A stretch of DNA of 64,000 nucleotides from Sinohyriopsis cumingii (lineage: Eukaryota > Mollusca > Bivalvia > Unionida > Unionidae), in contig CM068824.1 in NCBI GenBank assembly GCA_028554795.2, positions 160,511,630-160,575,629 of the forward strand. Reading direction: 5' to 3'. The notes beneath the pieces are model-generated. The model saw only the letters and a list, made by a program, of their open reading frames with translations, had not been told where the DNA came from and ran no database searches. The position numbers and the translations under genes were made by a program. Positions 44,720 to 54,431 of the stretch are shown piece after piece (the stretch's first letter is position 1; every line of letters starts with the position of its first letter).

Positions 44720-45192
44720 ATGGAAGAGACTACCCAGATGGAACGTTTCGTCAGAGCTTTGCGAGGGGTCATTAGAAAATTCTCTTGAGACCAGCCGACG
44801 GACTACTCTCCTTCCTTTCGAGATAAAAGTCAAGATACTTGCTATATCTGTAAGAAGAAAGGGCATTGGTCTTCAGAGTGTCCAGACCGTCAAAAAAGAA
44901 AAAAAAAACAGGGGCTAAAAAAGACAAAAGTCAAGATACCTGTTATTATTGTAAAGAAAAAGGACATTGGTCTCCAGATTGCCCAAAAAAGAAACAAGAG
45001 GAGTCAGAAGAAAAGAAGGATTCTTCAGAAGAAGAGAGGGATTCTTCGGAATAAGAGAGGGATTCTTCAGAGGAAGAAGAGGAAGAAAGAAGACAATTCT
45101 ATTTAAAAGAGGCAAAGAAACAGGAGAAGAAAAGAAGAAGGGAAGAAAATGAGGAAAAAACGGTGAAGAAATTCAAAAAACAGAGAGACTAA
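44720..45192 (+). pseudogene. Tandem CCHC zinc-knuckle protein, decayed
   Basis: A plus-strand gene with a good TATA box and an ATG at 44,720. Its frame meets a TGA at 44,786-44,788, then shows a CCHC knuckle (CYICKKKGHWSSEC). After an A-rich run at about 44,890-44,908 the frame shifts, and a second, nearly identical knuckle appears (CYYCKEKGHWSPDC). A Glu/Ser-rich acidic tail follows, with a TAA at about 45,052, continuing open to 45,192. Both knuckles have the C-x2-C-x4-H-x4-C spacing of retroviral nucleocapsid. The two units (each preceded by DKSQDTCY) look like an internal duplication. Single-stranded nucleic acid binding is the expected activity. Not a standard Polinton gene; could have been captured from a retroelement gag. 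Confidence 0.8.
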
Positions 45193-45438
45193 ACAAGGAG
45201 AAAGAAGAAGTTTACGAACTTTTTAAAGTGTTCTGTGGTGAATTGTGAATTGGATTGTAAAAAATGGATAAAAGAATACATGAATGATATAAGGTAAGTG
45301 TCTTTGAGTTTTGATTTTAAAATAAGAAGCTACACTCACGCACTCATACACAGACACGTACTATAAGGCTAAAATGGGTGGGGTTTATTTTTGAGTTATT
45401 GGCAAATTGAAATTGTATTTCTTTTCGAGAAATGTGGG
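45193..45438. other. Spacer, Polinton
   Basis: AT-rich, no gene. TTATTGGCAAATTGA at about 45,397-45,411 also occurs below the A2 and A3 stem-loops. Minus-strand AATAAA at 45,389-45,384. Confidence 0.6.
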
Positions 45439-45439
45439 T

Positions 45440-45455
45440 GGCCCTGAAAAGGGCC
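45440..45455 (-). terminator. Histone-type mRNA 3' stem-loop after gene 45,481-46,041
   Basis: Minus strand GGCCCTTTTCAGGGCC followed by ACCCACA, matching the animal histone consensus at every position, with AAA upstream and CTCGAAAAGAAAT (45,429-45,417) about 10 bases downstream. It starts 25 bases after the stop. An AATAAA about 50 bases further on could be a backup signal. Confidence 0.9.
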
Positions 45456-45480
45456 TTTTTATTTTGGTGTAGGGGTGAGT

Positions 45481-46041
45481 TTAACCAATCAACTTTAACT
45501 GCCTTAAGCCTTTGCCACGGCCAAGGCCTACTTCTGATGATTGGGTTGAAATCACTAAGGGTGGTACGACAGGCTTAGTCACAGGGTTGGCGTGTTTAGC
45601 TCGGGAAGGTCGTATTCTCTTCGGTCGTGATAAAGAAGTCTGATACATTTGTTTCAGACTTCTTAACTCCGCTAAAATGTCCAACAGTACCGTAGCCGTT
45701 TGATTTTCACCCTCTTGTTTCTTTGCTGCTACTTCTTCTTGCTGTTGTTGCTGTTGTTTTTTTCTTACCTCTTCTTGTTGCTGTTGCTGTTGCTGTAGGA
45801 GAAAAGCTTGTTCCGCTTCCTTTTGTCGTTGCATAAATTTCTCCAATTCTTCTTTCTGTCTCTGTCTAAAATTCTCCACTTGCGGTAATGAAGAAGGTAA
45901 CGAAGGTTCCGGAACAAATTCTTGCGAGGTAAGAAAATCCACAAAATCCCAATGTACCTCTTCTGAAAGTAAGTCCGGGTTCCCTTGGGCAGTCTCCCCT
46001 GCTGGTGCACCCCAATGGATCGTTTTCTGAGTTTCCGTCAT
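45481..46041 (-). CDS. Accessory protein A4 (Gln-rich coiled coil)
   Basis: A 186-aa protein with no family I recognise. Residues 1-50 are acidic (SEEVHWDFVDFLTSQEF). Residues 55-110 form a Gln/Glu/Lys coiled coil (RQRQKEELEKFMQRQKEAEQ and poly-Gln blocks). Residues 115-135 are a leucine-rich helix (VLLDILAELRSLKQMY). The rest is basic and Pro-rich (RPKRIRPSRAKHANP). TATATAG lies at 46,096-46,089 and two CCAAT boxes and a CRE further up. A perfect histone-type stem-loop follows the stop. Divergent to A5. Unlike A1-A3 it lacks the GGGGGATG motif. Confidence 0.78.
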   Translation of the reverse strand: MTETQKTIHWGAPAGETAQGNPDLLSEEVHWDFVDFLTSQEFVPEPSLPSSLPQVENFRQRQKEELEKFMQRQKEAEQAFLLQQQQQQQEEVRKKQQQQQQEEVAAKKQEGENQTATVLLDILAELRSLKQMYQTSLSRPKRIRPSRAKHANPVTKPVVPPLVISTQSSEVGLGRGKGLRQLKLIG

Positions 46042-46260
46042 GTTGAATCACTGTCGCATAGATTGACTACACACAAGCGCTAGCGAATCTATATAGACCA
46101 ACTGACGTCACAGACTACTCTCTTCGGATTGGATGCGGGCTGACTGAATTTTGTAACGCGTGTTTGGATTGGTGAATGAACTCAATCCGTTTCAATCCTG
46201 CCTCTACCTATAAATAAGCGCAGTTCAGTGCATTGATTCACCTGTTCTCGTCGCTTCAAG
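46042..46260. promoter_or_regulatory. Divergent promoter A4 / A5 with CRE, CCAAT and two TATA boxes
   Basis: Minus-strand side: TATATAG (46,096-46,089), perfect CRE TGACGTCA (46,103-46,110), CCAAT at 46,132-46,128 and 46,172-46,168. Plus-strand side: TATAAATA (46,209-46,216), 45 bp before the first ATG at 46,261. CCAAT plus TATA between divergent genes resembles replication-dependent histone gene pairs. Confidence 0.8.
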
Positions 46261-46494
46261 ATGTGGACCGATGTGTAATCTTCTACGCTTGTGTCTTCCA
46301 TGATGTTCCGGACGGACATACCCATGTATGTCCGATCCAAGTGGGCCGTTGTCCACAGGACAAACACCAGCCTGTGGATACGTAGGATCTACGTAGAAAG
46401 ACAAGGATGCCTGAAAAGAGTGCTGATTTACGGACCAACAGTGAGACGTAGCCTAAGGACAAGAAGAAGACCAATGCGGTACCATTTATGTTAA
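46261..46494 (+). pseudogene. Accessory gene A5 (small Arg-rich protein), early stop
   Basis: The first ATG below the TATA box is 46,261, but a TAA follows five codons later (46,276-46,278). The same frame stays open from there to 46,494. A second start, ATGATG at 46,300, would give 64 aa containing FRTDIPMYVRSKWAVVHR and a very basic end (RRSLRTRRRPMRYHLC), with about 15 Arg. Either the gene has a nonsense mutation or translation starts at 46,300. A histone-type stem-loop in the right terminal repeat begins 24 bases after the stop. It is the only plus-strand accessory gene and points outward like A1 at the other end. Family unknown; protamine- or core-like composition. Confidence 0.65.
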
Positions 46495-46509
46495 TGAATA
46501 CATTAACAT

Positions 46510-46940
46510 AAACCCAAAGGCCCTTTTCAGGGCCAGCCATATTTCTCGAAAAGAGATAGCCTTTCCATTGCCTACCCCTTTTCTAAATTTAAATTTAAAT
46601 TTAAAAAAAACTTTTTAAAAAGAAAAAAAAAATCCCATATTCAATTCCCCTTGCCCCTAGACAAACCCAAACTCTATTCCCATGTTAATTTCCCTTGTCC
46701 CTAGACAGACCCAAACTCTATGTTAAATTCCCATTGTCCCTAAAATGGCCCAGCGTTTTTCTCCATGTTAAATTTCCACTGTACGTGTATTGTCCCACGA
46801 TTTTTCTCCATGTTAAATCCCCTTGTACGTATATTGACCCACGATTTTTCGCCATGTTAAATTTCCATTGTACGTATATTGTCCCAGGGGTCTCCGTAAT
46901 GCTAATTCCCATTGTACGTATAGTATCCCACTTAACTACT
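46510..46940 (-). repeat. Right terminal inverted repeat
   Basis: Inverse of 29,505-29,936. Small differences: CTAAAATGG versus CTAAAGTGG and GTGTATTG versus CGTATATTG in the outer units, and slightly different A/T tract lengths at about 46,590-46,632. Confidence 0.96.
46519..46534 (+). terminator. Histone-type mRNA 3' stem-loop after gene A5
   Basis: Plus strand GGCCCTTTTCAGGGCC followed by AGCCA and CTCGAAAAGAG (46,545-46,555). Starts 24 bases after the stop at 46,494. Same sequence as in the left terminal repeat. Confidence 0.85.
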
Positions 46941-46946
46941 GACGTC
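46941..46946. repeat. Target-site duplication of the Polinton, right (GACGTC)
   Basis: Matches 29,499-29,504; see the element entry. Confidence 0.92.
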
Positions 46947-48719
46947 GGTTGTGGGTTACAAAACCACGTATTAAACTGGCCCCAATTTCAAAATAGATCT
47001 TACGTTCACACTCAACGTTGTCTTGATTCAAGCGATCGGATTGGATAAAATCATAATTTCAAAACAAATCGCTAAATTTCCATATTTGAGTAATGCAAGA
47101 AACTTAAAATGGATAGTAAAATCCCGGGCCAGCCTAGCTGTAAATTAGAAGGTGACAGGATCGAACCAGACTGGCTCTCGTCGAATGGCGTCTTTTATTA
47201 TTATCCAAATAAATGTTAAGTATAAATACAAGTAAAACGTTTACACTTGTAATTTTTATTTAAATGCATGCTGGTGTTGATGGTGTAAAACCTAGTGGGG
47301 TAAGAACATGTGTTTCTGAATACTGTCTGTTTGAAGCATTTGTTGAGCTGCATTTATAATGAGTCAGGAGAAAAACACTCGAAAAAAAAGAAAGCATGAA
47401 AATATGCAGCATGTCATAAACCGTTTCATGGGAATGAGCATCCAATGATGCACATATGGTTCCATTTTATCGAAACTAATGTATTTAATATAGAAATATA
47501 AAAATTACATCTAAAGACATTTTGCCCTTATAATTTGGGAAACTTTTGTTTTATCGACGCTCACTTTAAAAACGCATTATCTGCATGATTTTCAAAGTGA
47601 CTCCATTACTGGCATCAAAGAGTTTTATCATGAGATAGAAATACTATATTTTATTTCCATCTAGTGCATATGTACACGGATTAGTCAGGGAGGCAATCTT
47701 TCGTACAATAAATATTCTGTCCCCAAACGTCTTTGGGTCAAATATATGCAATCTAGATATAATGTCTTAATCTTATGGTAAAAATACCCCTTCGCCATAA
47801 AAGTGTCTCCAATGTAAAACGTGCCCATATCGTTCCTCCTATACAAATTACAACCGAGCACTGACATAATAAAGTTATTAGATCTAAAGTACAGTATTAT
47901 AAATCTGAACAAAGAACATTAATAAAAACCGAAACAAAAATAACATATATCAAACAGGAATAAACACATCGTTTTCATGGACTGACTTGGCTTTCGGGAT
48001 TGAAGCAAACTATGATATGGACCCTGGAAACGGCCATTTTCCTTTCAATTATCCATCAAGCATCAGATAGATTCGACTATCCACAATGCAAATTATCGAC
48101 TATGATTCAAATATACTACTGAATATGAAAATATGGGTTTGGTTTTCTGGGCGTATCACAGGGTATTTGCGATGCTGATTTATTTATTCGTTGATTTAGG
48201 CAATCGTTAATGGATTGTAACTTGCAAGAGAGGCACAGAGCAGTAAATGGAACAACGCTTTAATAAATTATAAAAGTCATATAGAATGTGAAAAATACTT
48301 TTATGTTGAAAACAATGAATTAAGACATTTGTACACTCTCTTTATATTAGGAGAATTTCCTATTAATAAAGTTACTTGCAGACGAAAAATGTTGAAAGGG
48401 CATATATATATATTATGTTATTTACATGACAGTGGGGCAATTGAAGATGAATAATACAAAAAATACTCAGAATTAAGATGTATGTTTCTTCCAAAATACT
48501 ATTAAGAATACTCGTCTTAGGACATATTTTGAAAGTTACTTGGTAATAAATTTGATAATATAATCAGAAAAACATTAAACATGTAATGTATTCATTTGAA
48601 AATGGTGATTATGGTACGTCTGAAATGCACGAATACTGGGTATACTGGATAAATGAATCAAAGACAGATCTGGTAAAGCACTGAGTATACAAAATGTGAT
48701 GGCCAGCAATACACACTAA

Positions 48720-48754
<35 letters not shown>

Positions 48755-49604
48755 GAGAGAGAGAGAGACACACACAGAGATAGATACATACAAGGACAGA
48801 AATTTAAAGAAAATATTTTAAGTTGGTTAAATATTTGCCAGTTATGGTTTTGCAATTACAACCTCTGATGGCAACAGTTATGGATGATGATCATTTTAAG
48901 AAATATCACAGTCAAGCAATCTCACTATCTGTGTCCAACCGACTGAATATAATCTCACTGTCTGTGTCCAACTGACTGAAAATTATTCCACTGTCTGTCC
49001 AAATGACAGAATAAATGAGATCATATAATTTCTTGAATAAAAATTAAAGTGTAAAGTTTGCTTTGCAGAGCAGTTCCAAGATTTGCGCAAACTCCATGTT
49101 ACAACATGATTGTTTACATCTTTGCTAGAAGACTAAAATGAAGATGAATACGTCATCTCCTGAGTTAATGACGTCAGCATGATCGGCGAAACGTGTATCT
49201 GCAAATATAAAAAACTTCATATATAAAAATCACATCTCTCTCTCTCTCTCTCTCTCTCTAGATCTAGATTAAGATCTCCGGTGTTTAAACCAAAAGATCC
49301 ACTTTCCTAAAATAGAACATAAAGTAAGACCAAACAATCAATATTAAAATCACTGATTGGAAAATTGCTTCATATCATCTACCTAGACAAAGATACTACA
49401 ACTGGACTTTGGAATAAATAATGAAAAAATGATCTATGATTTTAGGACATACACGATATGATTCCGATACAAGTTGTCAATATATGAAAAGACCTAACCC
49501 ACTGACCATATATGTCCATTGACCCCGGTGTATGACCCAAGGGCAGGAATGGTACAGGAAATAAGGGAAGTATGATGTTCGTGCTTGTTCTAAATAAAGT
49601 GTTG
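46947..49604. other. AT-rich non-coding stretch
   Basis: No gene. Microsatellites (GT)n at 48,721-48,752 with a GA block to 48,768, and (CT)n at 49,229-49,259. Confidence 0.6.
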
Positions 49605-49710
49605 TTGTTGTTGTTGTGGGTTTAACGCCACTTTTCAGCACATGATAAGTTATACATGGCGGTGGAGGACGAACTCGGGTAATTCCCAGAAGGAACCACC
49701 AACCCATGGG
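49605..49710 (-). mobile_element. SINE fragment with GGCGTTAAACCC tail
   Basis: Inverted: the right side reads (on the minus strand) AGTGGCGTTAAACCCACAAC followed by (CAA)n. CCGCCATGTATAACTTATCATG precedes it. The tail type is widespread in molluscs. Similar copies lie at 50,145 and 56,805. Confidence 0.75.
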
Positions 49711-51229
49711 ATAAATGAGATGTCAACTGGATTTTAGAAAGTACTATAACCAGAAAACCCCAAAAGTTTCATACTTTTTTTACTTAATGATCTCATCTAA
49801 GAATATAAACCAAGAACAGGAATGGTGAACTGTGATAGATAAGAACTTGAATGGGATGCTGTTTTCTTACAATTAATAATACTGATCGTGATCATCATCA
49901 ACAAAAATAACTGTACTACTTCATAACCCTGTGACAACAGTGGTATCGGGGATAGTGCGGTATGGGATGACATAATTTTTCAACAGTTATGTGAAATGAG
50001 TGTGGGATTTTTTTTACATTAGAGAGAAAGAATGGAAAAAATAACCAAAATGTGTTCAGATTTCTTGACCGCCAGGACCCATCTTAGTATGTAACCCGGG
50101 AAACAACAGCAGTACAGGAAGAAGGGTGTTATATTCTAAATTTGCTGCTGTTGGTGTTGTTTTGGGTTTAACGCCATTTTTCAGCGCATGAAAGGCTATA
50201 CATGGTGGTCAGTATATTTGGTGGACAAAGAACCCGGGCAAATCTCCGTCAGAACCATTGACCCACGCGAATCTACTGGCAAGCTTACCCACATAAGGAA
50301 GGCAGAACGGAGGGCCATAGTAATGCTGATATAAGAGGAACGTGTAATTATATTATATTCCAAATATACATTGAAATGGGTACGGGGTTACAGAAATATC
50401 AATAAAAACTATCAAAAAAAATTTAACAAAATATATCCCCAAAATAATTATTGACCACATCACCCCACCGAGGGGCAGGAGTGGCACTAATAGAATGGGG
50501 TATGTGGTGCTATTATGTTCCAAATATGGCATCAATACAGAACGTGATTGCAGAAAATATATATAAAAAACACTTTTACCAAAAACTTGAACTAAAATGT
50601 GGCTCCAGAAGAATTCGTTATTCAGTTGCTCCAAGCAGGATTAGGGGTGGTACTAAGTGATCATACTGTATTCCAAATATGAAAAAAATCGGGTAATGTT
50701 ACCGAGAGAAAAAGGGAAGAAGAAAACCCAAACTATCATCATAACTCTTCCCCATATTCATTTCTGACATTACTGTGGCACTCAGAGGAATGAGTAGAAC
50801 TATGAGAAGTAGAAATTCATGATGATATTATATTCCAAATACGAAGAGATTCGGACAAGAGGCTCTGATATAGAACTGATGGCAGGGCCGGGTCAGGGCA
50901 AGTAGAGGGTGAGGGGTTTACAAACTTTCAAAAGGGCCCCGACTTTCCTCGAAATTACACCAAAGAAAAAGTATGTGTCTATTTACTCAAAGTGTGCATA
51001 ATACCTCGCGTTAACATTCCACTCTTGTCTGGCTCTAACCGTTAACCAGCTGAGTCCTAATTAAAGTTTAATTCATGCAACAAGCAGATGTTAATTATTA
51101 CTGTCTATCAAGTTTATTGGCAGGCTAATCCATACGTCAGTCTTAATTTGTAGGTGGCACGTTGACCGCGAAAGACTGTACTGTACTGTGAAATACTCTA
51201 CAAAATTGTCCACCCTTACTTGAAGTTAC
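49711..51229. other. Non-coding stretch between and after the SINEs
   Basis: Beyond the SINE at 50,145, diverged partial repeats of a ~200-bp unit occur: a phrase like GGAATGAGTAGAACTATGA or GGCAGGAGTGGCACTAATAG followed by ATTATATTCCAAATA recurs near 49,545, 50,115, 50,335, 50,480, 50,650 and 50,780. Confidence 0.5.
50145..50300 (-). mobile_element. SINE of the same family
   Basis: Minus strand contains CCACCATGTATAGCCTTTCATG, AAATGGCGTTAAACCC and a (CAA)-rich end. The upstream part (GAACCCGGGCAAATCTCC on the plus strand) extends further than the 49,605 copy. Confidence 0.75.
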
Positions 51230-51255
51230 AGTTGGTTGGTTGGTTGGTTGGTTCT
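51230..51255. repeat. (GGTT)n microsatellite
   Basis: Six GGTT units. Confidence 0.9.
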
Positions 51256-51309
51256 TAATGGTACATTCAACACATTATTGTCTATATCATGCCAAAGAAA
51301 CGACAGCTT

Positions 51310-51385
51310 TATGCCATTCTAAAGAACGCACAGAGGCTTACAAGTCTGATGCTCTACCGTCTTAGCTACTGCAGATCCCCCACCC
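51310..51385 (-). repeat. tRNA-like fragment (SINE head?)
   Basis: On the minus strand TAGCTAAGACGGTAGAGCATC (D-arm/A-box-like) leads into AGACTTGTAAGCC, like a tRNA-Thr anticodon arm, but no T-arm or acceptor pairing follows. Probably a SINE head or decayed tRNA pseudogene. Confidence 0.35.
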
Positions 51386-51730
51386 CCACCCTCATTGAGG
51401 GATGGGCAGAACACAGTGCAGATGCCATCATTACTGGTCCCCCTATGGAGGGATGGGCAGGACAAAATGCAGACGTCCTCATTTCAAGCAATAGGGGCAT
51501 AAAAGGTTACAGTACACCGCCAGAATAATTTTATACCATATATAATATACCGGTTGATGAGAGGTTAAGTACACTGATGAAACAAGGATAAGGGAGATTC
51601 AGACCATGGCTATAATGTTATTCTGGGTCACAAAACATTTGTCTAAAAACTAGAACTGAAAATGACTTACCTACCTTATTTCGAAACAAATTTTTATTAA
51701 ACTAATGACCCATTAAGCTTTGTGTTTGTG

Positions 51731-51816
<86 letters not shown>
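51731..51816. repeat. (TA)n microsatellite
   Basis: About 43 TA units. Confidence 0.97.
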
Positions 51817-51818
<2 letters not shown>

Positions 51819-52094
51819 CTCAATGGTCTTAAACTACATAACAAAAAAAGGCATAATCAAAAAGTTTTGTATAATTTAAAAATATAATTGAGTGCCCTAA
51901 ATACAAAGTGAAAGAATTCAAAATAAAAGAGTTTGGTGAATGAATTCCTAAAATCCTAAAAGTTATATCAATACCAATAGTTCAAAGTAATCCAAATTGG
52001 TTCCAGAGGTATTCCAAATGACATCATTACTGTACTAATGTGTCAATAGTACAGAAGAAATCACTGATATAATCCCAAAACTTCTTTAAATGAA

Positions 52095-52098
<4 letters not shown>

Positions 52099-52183
<85 letters not shown>
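52099..52183. repeat. (TA)n microsatellite
   Basis: About 42 TA units. Confidence 0.97.
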
Positions 52184-52186
<3 letters not shown>

Positions 52187-53535
52187 CCTCCCATTATTAT
52201 CTCACATGTATTTTGTTTTCTTAAAACCATCATTAATAAAGCTATATTGTTTGTTTTCAAGGTAAAAATAATTATCCTTACCTCATTAGTGTTTTTGTAC
52301 CACCTCTGAAATTTCTTTTCATTCTGGAAACCATAATGCTCATCAATTACTATAGAAATTGCCCTACATACCCACTGTTCAATTTTATTACATGCTTAAT
52401 ATATCACATTTATAATATATGTTGTTAATCAATTTACTGGTAATTTATGTCATGTATAATATATATTGGTAATCAAATTTCACATATATTTACCAGTAAT
52501 TTATTGGAAAGATTGTATCTTGGTCAAGCATGAGCCATTCTTTAAGGTGTTCTACTTAGCAGACTGAAAGAAACCTGACTATTTATTTCCAAACCATATG
52601 ATATAATCTGAAGGTTTAAAACATACATTTTGATTGATATATTTATGTGTGAATTATTCTGGTTTCTCTTGCTAGGTGATGCTGCAGTCATTGAAAAAAA
52701 GAAGTAATTATGATTTAACTTCTAAATCTACAAGTGAAGCATGAAACCACTAGACTGTAACACATCCTTCAATATTGTTAATTGGTACAAATAATAAGTC
52801 TCTGACAGCAACACCTCACTGCAAGCAAGCAGTGACAATCCCATGACCTGTCAACAGCTGGTACAAACTGTTGATAGAGTAGTCATATAATCCTGTCAAA
52901 GTTGATCTATATTTGTATATGTATGTACCTGTTTATAAAACACCTTTTTAACACTTGTATATAATACATAAAGTGCACAAAAAAGAGAAAGGTGTTTGAA
53001 CCAGGTCCAAGCTTTGGAGCTTGATATAATTCAAGATAAGTCTCAGATTTAAAAATGCTAATTTTATTTGCCAGCATGATTCTAATTTAGGAATTTCCAC
53101 ATAAACAATAAAATTACAAATAAACAAAGCAGAGAGTCGCAATACCAGATGACCAGAATTACTGCAAAGAAAATTACTTTCACGTATGTAGGGAGGAACA
53201 GTGCATCAGCACAATAATGGCTAAATGATTCAGATTAATATTCAAGTTATTTAAATAAAAATATAAAACACCTCCCACTTAAACATTAGGAAGATAACTC
53301 TTCCAACTGTAAATGTAGTAACACAGGATAAAATGTGGAAAAGATGCTAAAATTAAGACAAATATAATAAACATAAAATTCTTTTAAGACAGGATGATGC
53401 AGCATTTTACTTACTGAAAACAGTCTATGTGTCATACATGTTGGACCAAGGTAAGACAAACTGAACAATCCAGTTGCTGCCACAAATAATTCACACATAG
53501 CTGGGAAAAATGGTCAACAATGGTCTACAATAATT
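52184..53535. other. AT-rich non-coding stretch
   Basis: No gene. Tandem-like AT text near 52,420-52,500 (ATATATGTTGTTAATCAA / ATATATTGGTAATCAAAT). Confidence 0.55.
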
Positions 53536-53539
53536 ACAA

Positions 53540-53812
53540 ACTTGCCATGGTTGATTGCCTTCTAGTGGCAGAGGGATAAGGTCAAGAGACTGTCATCTGT
53601 AGAATCTAGGATAATCTTGGTGAGCCAAATTAAATATCTGCCAAGACTGACTGACTTCTAATGGCTGATGGGTAGAGCCTAGACTCATCAACTGTAATAT
53701 CTGGTAAAATCCTTTTCAGCCCAATGAAAGATTTGCTGTGATTAAGTGCCCCGTGCCCCCAGCAGATGTAGTATACAGCTAACCTAGACCCTTGTCAACT
53801 GTAGCATCTGGA
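53540..53812. repeat. Three degenerate ~95-bp tandem repeats
   Basis: Units starting near 53,540, 53,633 and 53,727 share TGCC(A/G)TG-GTTGA or TGCCAAGACTGACTG, CTTCTA(G/A)TGGC, AGAGACTGTCATCTGTAG or ACTCATCAACTGTAAT, and ATCTGG. A fourth diverged unit may lie at about 54,195. Confidence 0.6.
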
Positions 53813-53993
53813 ACAGTAAAACCTTTCTCTTGAAAGACCACTGCTGTGAGAGACAACCTGTCTTGAGAGACCAGATACTCAATACACAGATTTACTGAAT
53901 ATATAGTATTAAGATCTGTCACGAGAGACCACCTTTCTTGAGAGACCATTATCTTTTAGCAAATGTGGTGGTCTTTCAAGACTGGTTCTACTG
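53813..53993. mobile_element. MITE-like element with ~25-bp inverted ends
   Basis: Left end CAGTAAAACCTTTCTCTTGA; the right end reads, inverted, CAGTAGAACCAGTCTTGAAA. Repeated GAGAGACC(A/C)(C/A) blocks lie inside. Palindromic elements of this style are common MITEs; superfamily not determined. Confidence 0.6.
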
Positions 53994-54004
53994 CATGAGC
54001 TTAT

Positions 54005-54190
54005 TCACAGAGATGCAGTATCTTGGTAGAGCACTGAACTCATAATCTAAGGGTTGTGGGTTCAATACCTGCCCAGGCTGCCTGATTATGTCTTTGGGAA
54101 TGCACTTAGCTCCCATATTTTTTGCATGATATAGCCAATAATGTGTTTAAAGTACATTATAAACCAACAAGAATAGAACAACAGCCCCAT
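54005..54190 (+). mobile_element. tRNA-derived SINE (Met-tRNA-like head)
   Basis: TCTTGGTAGAGCACTGAACTC (A box and anticodon arm) and GGGTTCAATACC (B box) are in tRNA spacing with CAT at the anticodon position. An unrelated tail to about 54,190 follows. Not a functional tRNA: acceptor stem absent. Confidence 0.6.
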
Positions 54191-54328
54191 GATAGATTTG
54201 CCAGAGTTAACTGACCACAGTAGTGAGGGGAAGAGCTATGAAACTCAAAACCGAACAACTGTGGAAATAAATCCTGAATCCGTCCATACTGGAGATAATT
54301 TTCCAAAACCTAATATATACAGAATCTA

Positions 54329-54431
54329 TGTTGGGGTTTGGACCGAGACAAGGAAATCGTGTCTTGTGGGGAGACATATAATGTAACCCCGTGACTGGGA
54401 TTTCCTTGTCTCAGTCCAAACACCAACGTAC
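54329..54431. repeat. Near-perfect inverted repeat, ~31-bp arms
   Basis: Left arm ATGTTGGGGTTTGGACCGAG plus ACAAGGAAATC; the right arm is its inverse with three changes. The loop is about 40 bases and itself contains GTGGGG/CCCCGTG pairing. Could be a very short MITE. Confidence 0.8.

Larger units (their letters stand above)
29505..46940. mobile_element. Polinton/Maverick element, full length (17,436 bp)
   Basis: Termini are 5'-AG...CT-3', terminal inverted repeats about 430 bp, 6-bp duplication GACGTC. It encodes the diagnostic set: protein-primed DNA polymerase B, retroviral-type integrase with chromodomain, FtsK/A32-type packaging ATPase, double-jelly-roll major capsid and a minor capsid candidate, plus conserved small virion-type proteins. 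I could not find an adenain-like protease. The polymerase and ATPase are interrupted, so this copy is not autonomous, but capsid and integrase frames are open, suggesting recent inactivation. Polintons are integrating DNA elements with virus-like morphogenesis modules (also called adintoviruses). Confidence 0.97.

Noticed and set aside
54005-54080. Functional tRNA-Met gene
   Set aside because: A and B boxes are present, but the acceptor stem does not pair and a SINE-like tail continues.
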